From the NCBI GenBank assembly GCA_003956705.1, contig QZCP01000033.1, positions 89,366-153,365 on the forward strand: a stretch of 64,000 bases of DNA, given 5' to 3'. Shown here in pieces: positions 28,416-37,664 of this stretch (its first letter is position 1; the number at the start of each line of letters is the position of its first letter). Position numbers and translations under genes: made by a program. This DNA is from Brevipalpus yothersi. Lineage: Eukaryota; Arthropoda; Arachnida; Trombidiformes; Tenuipalpidae. The notes beneath the pieces are model-generated. The model saw only the letters and a list, made by a program, of their open reading frames with translations. It made no database searches and was not told the origin of the DNA.

Positions 28416-29435
28416 ATGTTTCGGCATAATTGGCTTCTATTACTTTTGGGTAAGTGATTTTGAAAAATTTGAAACAAGATCAAGCTCAGGATCATATTTT
28501 TTGGATAAAAAATATGCTTTCTTCAAAAGATTCTTGTCTTTTGGTAGAGAATATTTCAATATTGCAATTTTCATTTATAAAATCGTTCAATTTTTGATTT
28601 CATTAGTGTTTGATGGGACTGATGGGAGTGAAGGTAATAGAAGGCTGAATTTGATCCCTTATTATTGATTGATCAATCATCGCTTTTCTCTCATCTTGAA
28701 GAATGTGTTCCAAGAGAATCACCACTTTACAATGGAGAAATGAGACCGTATCCGTTTGTAGTTCATGTTTGGTAATGCATCAAACACTATCAGCCTAATG
28801 ATGATTTATCACAACGTTGTAAATATCGTTCTCGTAGGATATCCAGAATAGATACCGGAGAACATTCATGTATGGGTGTCAGGAAGTCTGATCACAGAAT
28901 ATTTGTGCCTGATTGGTGTCTAACAATTGGAGGTGAAAAACGTGGAAGAATAGCAATCTATGCACCTAAACAAAATGGCAAAGTGACTGCATTCACACGA
29001 GCCTGTCCATCGGTGAGATATGATGATCAATTTGAATTGATTTGGCAAGATGACGATGTAAGAATGATGGTCGTACAGCCAGATGGATCCAAGGGACAAG
29101 ATAAACCAAATGTAGTGACCCTAAAGACTCCGAAACTTTCCCATCATTGGGTAGCATGCTTTTTTCGAGAAGGTGATATTTTCTCAGAAAAATTTCAAAA
29201 TCTATCCTCTATGGCAGTTTCATGGCAACGTGGACGGAATGGAGAATTTTTCTTTCTCCAAAAACTAATCGATCAAACGGTAAAGAGGAAAAAATCTTTC
29301 GAAGGACTGAAAGAAGGAATTGAAGATGCTGCGGAAGCTGTCCTCTCTGTTGACCATGAGAATAATATTGCTTTTGATGGCTTTTTTAAGGATCCCCCGA
29401 AAGCTTCAGATTTTATAATTAATAATAATTATTAG
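28416..29435 (+). CDS. secreted protein A of an unrecognised family (4 exons)
   Basis: Exons 28416-28449, 28607-28633, 28702-28771 and 28838-29435 total 729 nt (242 aa). Start chosen because exon 1 encodes a short signal peptide (MFRHNWLLLLL) and because its exon structure and phases match the paralogue at 33064-34045. The mature part has a short segment ending VVHVW, then RIDTGEHSC, RIFVPDWC, GEKRGRIAIYAPK, NGEFFF and KKSFEGLKEG, and an acidic region before the C-terminus. The few cysteines (C-x-n-C at the start of the main domain) may form one disulfide. I do not recognise the family and assign no function. A TATA box lies upstream and an AATAAA lies about 100 nt after the stop. Confidence 0.85.
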
Positions 29436-29531
29436 GAATATTTTGACCCTAATTAAGAGGAACCCTGATAACATTGATTGAGTATTTTCTAATTTTTTCG
29501 GGAAAAAATCATCAACTCCGCTGTTATCATT

Positions 29532-29537
29532 CAATAA
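29532..29537 (+). terminator. poly(A) signal of secreted-protein gene A
   Basis: AATAAA about 97 nt after the stop of gene A, in the 300-nt gap between the convergent ends of gene A and citrate synthase. Confidence 0.5.
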
Positions 29538-29735
29538 AATTTAACCGCTGTGGTAATATTGTTGTGCCCAAATTACATCATGTATCAAGAACCTGGACAA
29601 TCTATTTTTCAGCCTATACCAGAGGTGGTTAATTGGTCCGAGGTAAAGCAAGAAAAAGAGACAAGTTGAAAAAAATGCTTGTATGTGTGTGAATATTCAC
29701 CTTACTGTATGAGATTGATGTTCTCGATCATGGAA

Positions 29736-31835
29736 TCACGATTTACCAGCTAGCTTCATTAACGCTCCAGTTGTCAGAGATTTTGGACGCTCTATGGGAA
29801 GACCTAGTCCACGATCCCATATAAGAGATGCCATTACACCCAATGCTCTTGAAACGCCAAAAAGTACTGTGTAGAAACGCATTTCTTTCATTCCATAGTG
29901 CTGTGTTAGGAAAGGGCCAATATAAGTGAAAAGTGAAAAACAGAGAAGATTCGCTTGATTAATGTATACATCTAGATTTAATAGTGATTAGAGAGAAGAT
30001 GAGAGTGGTATTTTACCTGTAATACCACACCACTGTGGGCATCGACATTGGGCCATGGATTCTTAATTTTACCAGTGGCTAATAGAATTGGTGGTACTAT
30101 CTTGTATAATTGTGAGACCAATTTGAACATTGGATCATCTGGTAAGTGTTTAAGACAAAATTCACGGTTAGCAATATAACGAGGATCCGTTCGACGAAGT
30201 GCTGCATGCCCATAGCCTGGAATGACCTGTAGAATGGAGACCAGATTGAATATCTCAAATTAAGGATATGGATTTTATTAAAATCTAGTTCAAATGAAAG
30301 AATGTAAATATCACTCATACCTGGCCAGATTTCAAAGTTTTATGAACGAAACCAGCAATCCTATCATCTGATAGATCACCTTCTAGTTCCATCATCATTC
30401 TAGTTATGAACACCAGAACTTCTTGATTCGCCAGTCCATGCAATGGTCCAGCCAAGCCACAGACTCCAGCAGCAAATGAAAGGTATGGATCAGAAAGTGC
30501 ACTAACAACCAGGTGAACAGCATGTGCACTCACATTACCTGCCTCATGATCACTGTGAAGAATGATCATCATAATTATCATCATGATAGCATGTAAGTAT
30601 CGGCACCATGGTGGTGCTGGAATGGCTATCAATTCCATCTTATCATAACCCGATTGTCTCAAGGATAGGTACAAGAGAAGTGTATGACAGTGAAAAAGCT
30701 TCACATTCTCGAGCAAAAACTAAGTTAGTAACAATTTTATCGATCAACGATTACTTACCTGTGCATTGTGAGATACAATCGCATCAGTTCGATGAATTTT
30801 TCATCCTTAAATCCTAGCATATTAACGAAATTAGCAGACCAATCCTTATTAGGATCAATCACTCCAGGTGATGAACCATCTCTGAAAACATTTCTGTAAA
30901 TTGTTGCTGCAATGGTTGGTAGTTTGGCAATCAGACGCATCGCATCATCGAACACATATTCCCAATACTTGGATTTATGAACCCCTTCAGAGTATGCTTT
31001 TGCGAATAGAGATTCCGTATTGCATGCGGTTAATGCAGCAACAAATTGTGACATTGGATGAAGATGAGATGGAAAATTATTTAAAAGGTTAACTACATGA
31101 GATGGTAGATCAGCATGAGCAGCCCATTGTTTGGAAACAGAATCAACTTGAGCTTTTGTTGGTACATCACCGGTTAACAGTAGCCAAAATAGACCTTCTG
31201 GTAGTGGTTCCTCACCACCAGAGGCTTTTGGCAACAATTGTCGACACTCGGGTATCGAATAATTACGGAATCTGATGCCTTCTTCTGGGTCTAGATGAGA
31301 AATTTCGGTGGCCAATGCTTTGATTCCTCTCATACCACCGTATATCATGTCCACGGTTACTTCGCCGACAGCTTTGTTACCATGTGTACTGCAAAAATCT
31401 TCAACTATTTTTGTACGTTCAGCAATTTTTTGGCCAACAATTTCTTTGAGTTCCTATAAGGAAGAAATCAAAGTATCAACAATCAATGAAGAAGTTTCAT
31501 AATCACTAGCATTCCTTAACCACATGATCGTAAGAGCATGAGAGAGAGGAACATCTTGAAGTGGATATCATTTTCAATCTTTTTGCAGTGAACATGTACT
31601 TACATTTTTCTCTCCTCCACTGCTACAATTGGCACCGGACAAATAGAGGACACTCTATATCAGAACGGAATGTAAATGTTACATCGATAATCGAAAATGG
31701 TCAATAATATGATAATTTGAAAAAAAGAACTCAACGCCAAGTCAAATCAATCTCGATTCTCACCTTACTGTGTCCATAATTTCGACTCGAGCTGGTCAGT
31801 AGATTTCGACCCAAGCGTCCGAGAACAAGCGTCAT
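29736..31835 (-). CDS. CS: citrate synthase, mitochondrial (6 exons)
   Basis: Condenses oxaloacetate and acetyl-CoA to citrate, the entry step of the TCA cycle. Exons in transcription order: 31835-31764, 31654-31604, 31453-30759, 30552-30321, 30226-30017, 29900-29736. They total 1425 nt (474 aa), close to the ~466 of animal enzymes. Exon 1 encodes an Arg/Ser-rich presequence that would target mitochondria. Active-site regions are present: the first His in YLTMHSDHEAGN, the second in PGYGHAALR, and Asp in NVDAHSG. Other family blocks include YGGMRG, FRNYSIPEC, EEPLPEGLFWLL and GPLHGLANQEVL. Exon 2 is a 51-nt cassette (17 residues, phase 0 on both sides), so skipping it would keep the frame. 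The gene lies between two paralogous secreted-protein genes. Confidence 0.96.
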
Positions 31836-32149
31836 GATCAATATTTTATCGATATATTCATCGGAATGTATATATTCTATTTTTTCAAATCAATCTATCA
31901 CCATAAAGATTGCAACAATTGCCACTGATCGGTCGACATGAATGTTGTATGTGTCAGGGAGAGTAAGAGAGTGAGAAAATTTTTGCGTAGACTTTCAAGT
32001 TTTGCTGCATAAGTGATGCAATCTATGAAGCGGGATCGAGATGTGTATCCACTGTGTTTGCTCAACTTTAGAAAAATTTGTTATCTTCACCACATATTCA
32101 GTAGTTGGTCTCTCAAATTTTGGATTTTTTGAATTTGAGTACTAATATC

Positions 32150-32275
32150 TCCGGGAAATGCTTAAAAAATCATCCAAAAGCATCACACCATCATCACTAG
32201 GAGGAACTGATGAGACAGCTCCAGCTTTTTCTTTCAAATCTTTAAAAGATTTTATCCCTTTTGGTGATTTATCAC
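32150..32275 (-). pseudogene. third, fossil member of the secreted-protein family (C-terminal piece)
   Basis: Read on the minus strand, this stretch encodes a SFKDLKEKAGAVSS-like segment, then VMLLDDFLSIS. It lines up with the KKSFEGLKEG...AEAVLSVDH...GFF end of the two intact paralogues on either side. Only about 40 residues are recognisable, and no signal peptide or core domain remains. It suggests the family once had at least three copies around citrate synthase. Confidence 0.55.
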
Positions 32276-32332
32276 CTGAATAAATGGGTTAATGATTGAT
32301 ACTGTGATGATTGCTTTTTGTTATTATTCAGG

Positions 32333-32772
32333 GTACAAGAGAAGAATATAAAAATGCATTGGAAAATGACATGTCCTTTGACTACTCTGTATGTTGGTAA
32401 TCTATCGTTTCACACACGAGAGGAGCAAATATATGAATTGTTTGGAAAATGTGGTGATATTAAGAAAGTAAGACACCGTGGGGCTTCGTTTTCATTGAGT
32501 GAGTTTTTTAGATGGTTTTGATGTGACTTGGAATGTAATCAAGCGTGTTTTTGTTTATTAAGTATCATTCAAGAGAGGAAGCAAGTAATGCGATCCGCTA
32601 CATTAATGGGACTAGACTCGATGATCGCACTGTGAGAACTGATTGGGATTCAGGATTTGTGGAGGGAAGACAGTTTGGACGAGGTAAAACTGGTGGACAA
32701 ATTCGAGATGAGTACAGAGTCGAATTTGATGCAGGTCGAGGTAGTTACCGCAAGCTCGTCCAAAAAAAATGA
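32333..32772 (+). pseudogene. nuclear cap-binding protein subunit 2 (CBP20)-like, broken copy
   Basis: CBP20 is the RRM protein that binds the m7G cap with CBP80. Seen here: LYVGNLSF (RNP2), TREEQIYELFGKCGDIKKV, and after a gap a long C-terminal match (EEASNAIRYINGTRLDDR, GRQFGRGKTGGQIRDEYR). Three defects point to a pseudogene. The segment just before RNP2 (TREEYKNALENDMS) is one base out of frame with RNP2. The RNP1 region is shortened and lies in another frame. The GT donor after it cannot join the next acceptor in frame. The usual N-terminal exon (SYRDQHF in relatives) is not found upstream. Sequencing or assembly error is the alternative. Confidence 0.7.
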
Positions 32773-33063
32773 TCCTCCTTCCTCAGATACAGAACCAGCC
32801 TCTTGATGCAGCATGTGTTTGTTCATTCATATTCATCATCATAATTTTCCATTAAAGGACTATTACTCTATGAAATTTTGTCTTTATTTATTGAAATTTT
32901 GCCATTATATGGCAATAATATCACACAACTACTGTATTGAGTCATCGACTACACGCTTTCGCATTTGAGAGCTTTCGAATATACTCAAAAATTTTCATCA
33001 AAATCCAATTTTTTGCTTTATCATTAGAAACTTCTCATTTCTATACATTAATTTATCCATTTT

Positions 33064-34045
33064 TCAAATTCTGATATCAATCTCTGACATTTCCGGAGAT
33101 TGCTTGAAAAAACCTTCAAAAATAATAGATTTATCAATATGATCAACTGATAAGACAGCTTCGGCAATATCTTCAGCTCCTTCTTTCAGTCCTTCGAATG
33201 ATTTTTTCTGTTTGATAGAATCATTAATTAGTCTCTTAACGAAGAAAAATTCTCCATTAGGGCCCTGTTTCCATGAAACAACCATAGAAGTAGCATTTTT
33301 AGAGAAGATATCACCTTTCAGCCAAAATAAAGCTACATATTCGTTCATAATCTCCGGAATCTTCAAAATCACTACATTAGGCTTATCAGTTCCGAGAGAT
33401 CCATCTGGGGCTTCAATGATCCTTCTCAAATCATCATCTTGATAGAGAAAATTGAATTGCTCATCATATCTCTTACTCGGACTTGCTCGTGGGAAAGAGG
33501 TGATTTTACCAGCTGATTTTGGAGCATAAATCGCTATTCTTCCTCGTTTTTCACCATCAACCGTTACACACCATTCTGGCACGAATATTCTATTACCTCT
33601 ATGTCTGATACCAATACATGAATGCTCCCCAGTATCTAGTCTGGAAACCCTATGGAAGACACAATTCATCAATATTGACAATCCCATCGGATTAAGTTCT
33701 CATTTTACCAAACATGAACGACAATCAGAAATGGTCTACCTTCTCCATAAAGAAGGGGTAATTTGGCATAAGATCTACTGTCTACAAAAGATATATGATA
33801 AATCAATCATGAACATTATAGTTATCCTCATCTTACCCCACGCATAAAGTCCATCGAATGCTTGATAATGAGAAAAACATGGAACGGAAATTAAATTTTG
33901 ACAGGAATTTCTTCAACTCGATAAACACAATTCGTATCGAGAATTTAGATTTCTCCCTCAATAATTTTGTTCATTGAGCAAGTTCCCAAGTTGCTAGAAG
34001 CTACTTACCCAAAACTAATAAGAGAAACCAACAATGTGAAAACAT
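33064..34045 (-). CDS. secreted protein B, paralogue of the gene at 28416 (4 exons)
   Basis: Exons in transcription order: 34045-34009, 33860-33837, 33781-33709, 33649-33064. They total 720 nt (239 aa). Exon 1 encodes a signal peptide (MFSHCWFLLLVL). Intron positions and phases equal those of protein A, and the two share ...VVHVW, RLDTGEHSC, RIFVPEWC, GEKRGRIAIYAPK, NGEFFF and KKSFEGLKEG. The 24-nt exon 2 is very short but is supported by the same exon in A (27 nt). The acceptor of exon 3 was chosen (AG at 33783-33782) because only it keeps the frame. Function unknown. The two copies face each other across citrate synthase, so they form an inverted duplication. Confidence 0.83.
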
Positions 34046-34685
34046 TTCAATAAAGACGGTTCGATACGGAATTGATAAATTTCCTCAATTTTTCGATTTC
34101 TCCAGTGTATCTAGAAAAATAAATTCGTCAATGAATTACAGCAATTCATATAAAAAGATGGTTACACGAATTGGTAATGATGCAGCATTGGCTAGTGTTC
34201 TTATCACAATTGTTTGTATCAATCCTTTCATACTGTATATTATAAGTAAACAGATGATCCTCAAGATTTTTCCGATTCCGTCGGCATGGTGCTGAGCTGA
34301 TGAGCTCGAGAGTCTCTCATAATTTAGATACTCATTAAGAGATTGATTGATTATCGTATCTCTTTTTCTTGAGAATGCATCACAATCAGATCATGAGAGA
34401 TATTCAAACGTCACACTGGGACACCAATTATTCCATCGACATCGAGACAATTTCCCAGAGTTTCGAATTATTCGAAGAGAAACACTCATGAAAACCAAAA
34501 TTACATTTTCCGATAATCATCAAAATGTATTTATTTAGAGTTTAGTTATTGAAATTTTTGCCATCATCTAACAAATTACGTTCCCCGATATTGTTGTATT
34601 AAATTATCAATTTCCGCAGTTTTATGTGAGTGAATGTTCATATATATTCAAAGCTTTCCATTAAAATCCATTAAAATCCAATAAT
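34046..34685. other. intergenic spacer
   Basis: Upstream region of secreted-protein gene B plus further spacer. A TATAATA-like motif on the minus strand near 34236-34244 could be its core promoter. No other feature seen. Confidence 0.4.
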
Positions 34686-34951
34686 TTACCGATTCAACTC
34701 AATAGGCAAAGATCGCAACGCTTGTTGACAAGTTGCAAGACGATCTATAGCTTGCAATGCTCTAGTAAATGCGATAAATTGAGAAGAATTCTCTGATTGT
34801 CAATTACTTTAAGATCTTTCATATACTGATCAATCTTGACCATATTGTCGACAGTTGAGCTCAAACCTCGGCCATTACCATCCGATGAAAGACCATGTTT
34901 TAGAGGTCTACTATAATATCTGAGCAATCGAGGAGGCTGAGCAAGCATGTG
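34686..34951 (-). pseudogene. unrecognised exon-like coding piece with a probable frameshift
   Basis: A clean acceptor (TTCTTCTCTTGCAG) precedes an open frame with MLAQPPRLLRYYSRPL and MVKIDQYMKDLKVIDNQ, which stops at 34745. From about 34790 the next frame looks more protein-like and amphipathic (FTRALQAIDRLATCQQALRS) and ends at TAA 34688-34686, as if one base had been gained or lost. I do not recognise the protein. It lies 170 bp from a Polinton inserted on its 5' side, so upstream exons could have been cut off. It may be a genuine last exon or a chance frame. Confidence 0.35.
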
Positions 34952-35119
34952 CTGCAAGAGAAGAAAACAATATCAATCAACTTAGTTAGTTCAAATCATT
35001 TCGAATAAAGAAATTGAGTCATGATTTGAAGAGAATTTGAATAATGCAAAACATCATCACACAATGGTACAACGAATATCATAACAATCTTCACTCTTCA
35101 AACACTGATCGAATAATAG

Positions 35120-35125
35120 GTTCCT
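35120..35125. repeat. target site duplication, left (GTTCCT)
   Basis: GTTCCT directly before the first base of the Polinton end AGTAGTGGG. The same six bases directly follow the other end at 46457-46462. Six-bp duplications are the known Polinton signature. Confidence 0.93.
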
Positions 35126-35294
35126 AGTAGTGGGTATTCCATTTCTAGGACTCTAATTAAGATAATTAAAAACTTTTTTCCCCCTAAATCTGATCTTCTT
35201 CCCCCTCCTAAATTTTTCGGCTCGCATTCCAACCCCCCCCCTCGAAAACTAGTTTCTCTCTTTCTTTCTCTCTCTCTTCTCTCTTCTCTCTCTT

Positions 35295-35341
<47 letters not shown>

Positions 35342-35985
35342 TTCCCAATCATTTTGATTTCTTTCTCCCTCTCTCTTTTCCCCCTTTCTCGACTCACTCT
35401 CTCACTGACCGGTCTGGCCGCTCTCTTCTCTCTTCTCTTTCTTTCTCTTTCTCTTTCTTTCTCTCTTCTCTCTTCTCTCAGGCTTGGAGCCTGGTTAAGG
35501 CGGCGCTCTCTCTTCTCTTCTCTCTTCAACCCGGCTACAGCCCGGCACACACACACATACACATACTTTCTCTCTCTTTCCTCTCTACTGACCGGCTTAG
35601 GCCCAAGGTCTGAGAGCGCTTTCTCTTTCTCTCTCTAATACTCATACCCAGACAGAAGGCACTTCCGCGTTTCTTTCACCCTTTCACTTCCTTTTTCTCA
35701 CTTTCTCTAATAAAGAAAAAAGATTAAAATTAAGGTGGCACAAAAAGGGGTATTATTGGGGAGGGATACAAAAATTCTAAAAAAGTATATAAAAAGGCAT
35801 ACAAAATTATTAAAAATCAGGAAGATTGAGAACTGGTAGGTGCTCCTCGACGTCCATACCAGTTTCTTTGATGAAATCCCACGCGAACTCGATGTCCAAG
35901 GGGTTATACGCGCCGAAGAAATCCTCCATATTCGCGGCTTCCATCGCGAACACTCGTGCCAGATCGACCTCAGCCATCTCGCGCT
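35126..35985. repeat. Polinton terminal inverted repeat, left
   Basis: Matches the reverse complement of about 45615-46456: terminal AGTAGTGGGTATTCC, the block with eight to ten C/G residues next to CTCGCATTCC, a long (CT)n core, GGGTATTATT, and the end of a small coding frame. The inner edge is approximate. Confidence 0.88.
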
Positions 35986-36301
35986 CCCTTATAGCTGCTT
36001 CTTCCGGAGACATCACTTCCACCTTCACATTAACTTTACGCACCGGCTACACACGTACCTTCGGTTTAGATTCCTTTTTAACTCTATCCTTATTTGGCAC
36101 TCGTTGTTTCACCACTCTTTTCTTAATAACCTTTGGCACCTTTTTCCTTGTTACCTTCACCTTTAACACATTATCCTTTACCGGTTCACAGGAATACCCC
36201 ACAAAACCATCCGTGCACACAATATACTTAGAGAGATCTAGTCTCTCGAGAAGCACAACTGGTTGAGCACAGTTAAATTTTTTGAGGAGTTGAGAGGCCA
36301 T
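35810..36301 (-). pseudogene. small Polinton gene at the left inverted repeat, one in-frame stop
   Basis: ATG at 36301 opens a frame starting MASQLLKKFNCAQPVVLLERL, followed by a very basic stretch (KVTRKKVPKVIKKRVVKQR). A TAG at 36049-36047 interrupts it. The same frame then continues for about 78 codons through MSPEEAA, the shared motif RVFAMEAANM and an acidic end, to the stop at 35810. The downstream half overlaps the inverted repeat and resembles the 51-aa frame in the right repeat. Because both sides of the TAG look coding, it may be a recent mutation, a readthrough stop, or the break between two genes. Function unknown. Confidence 0.55.
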
Positions 36302-36454
36302 GGCACTGGTGGAAGAGATTCTTAAGAGAATACTTTAAGTTATATGGTAAAACGAAAGTGACCTGAACCATTGAAACTGACCATCTTAAATACGTTTTCT
36401 TAGCCAATCAGAACCGTTCCCTAGAGACGGACGTTACGAGAACTCCGAGTTAGC

Positions 36455-37032
36455 ACAAAGAACAGTAGTCATTTCGGCCCTGGATCGGATTCATCCGAAA
36501 TCTATCTTGTCTTATTGATCTTTCAATAAAAAACACGATGGTACCATTCGCAGCCCTGTGGAACGTTTCGTTTTTCAGATATGGGTGCCAACGGTCCAGA
36601 CACTGATAAGGCCATAAAATACCTCGAACTCATCTGATAAGATTGAAACTTAGTTTTCCAAGAGTAGACACTGAGTCACGCTTGTTGATATCATGAAAAA
36701 AATATAAAATCATTATCAAAACCCACAATCAAGAAAAATCACATTTCCGGCAAAAATGTCATATCTTTCGAAATCGCTCTGAACACATTATGAAAATGAC
36801 ACAATGAGTTTGTCATTGTCTGTTCATGATGTTCTACAAGTTTGAGAGCGCTAACGGGCGGCTTTTTTTAATTATACCAAAAAACTCATTTCAAGTCAGA
36901 GAGACTATATCTCTGGAAATCGCTCTGAACACATTATGAAAATTGCATGATACATCAGTTATTTTATAATAAAAGTTCTGGAAAAGTTTCAGCATGCTAG
37001 CTGGCGGCTTTTCTGAGATATGAGAGATTCAT
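36455..37032. repeat. left inverted repeat of the nested transposon
   Basis: Pairs with about 40578-41155. It contains the block from TTTCGGCCCTGGATCGG to the inner CTGAGATATGAGAGATTCAT. Repeats of about 600 bp are unusually long for this transposase class. Confidence 0.85.
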
Positions 37033-37416
37033 CTCTTTCAATTGTTATGCTTAGGCAGTGAGAGATTGCAGCATCAACAGAAGCATCCCTAGCTTTCATT
37101 CACATGCTTGAGCTGGAACCATATTTTTCATCGGTACTTACCATACTCTAATAACTGAAGTGTCCTATAATGTAACCGAGAAAAAGCCTGGAGCCGAAAA
37201 AAGGGAGCGATTTGAGTGCGCTCGCTCAACTCACTTTTGGATATCACACGTGCGCAGATAGCAATATTGAGAGGAAGGGCGCAGTTCATAGGTTGTCGGT
37301 CAGTTTCATTCTAGCTTTCATTGCGAGAAGATTGCAAGCAACGCGCTTCTTTTTTTCATTTTCCTCATTTTCTCTCGCATGGTTAAAGTCTAGATCTGAT
37401 CTGTTCAGAGTTTCAA

Positions 37417-37542
37417 TTTTAGTTTTAGTTTAGTTTAGTTTTAGTTTTAGTTTTAGTTTTAGTTTTAGTTTTAGTTTTAGTTTTAGTTTTAGTTTTAGTT
37501 TTAGTTTTAGTTTTAGTTTTAGTTTTAGTTTTAGTTTTAGTT
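37417..37542 (+). repeat. (TTTTAG)n hexamer array in the transposase leader
   Basis: About 20 near-perfect TTTTAG units between the left inverted repeat and the transposase ATG. It is followed at once by TTCAGGCTTCAGGTTCAGGTAAAG, so every unit looks like a weak 3' splice acceptor and the array ends next to CAG/GTAAAG, a donor-like site. Confidence 0.9.
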
Positions 37543-37664
37543 CAGGCTTCAGGTTCAGGTAAAGTTCGAGCTCTGGTTCATCACCAGCTCGGGGTTTAAT
37601 TTAGGGGTTCTCGGGTTTTTTTTGTTTTTTTTATCTTGTGTTCTTTGTTCTAAAGTGCCCATCG

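Noticed and set aside
30315..30817. Plus-strand frames opposite citrate synthase
   Set aside because: Antisense shadows of the citrate synthase exons.
37417..37542. Telomere-like or CRISPR-like reading of the hexamer array
   Set aside because: Units are TTTTAG with no spacers, and the host is a eukaryote; it is a simple tandem repeat.
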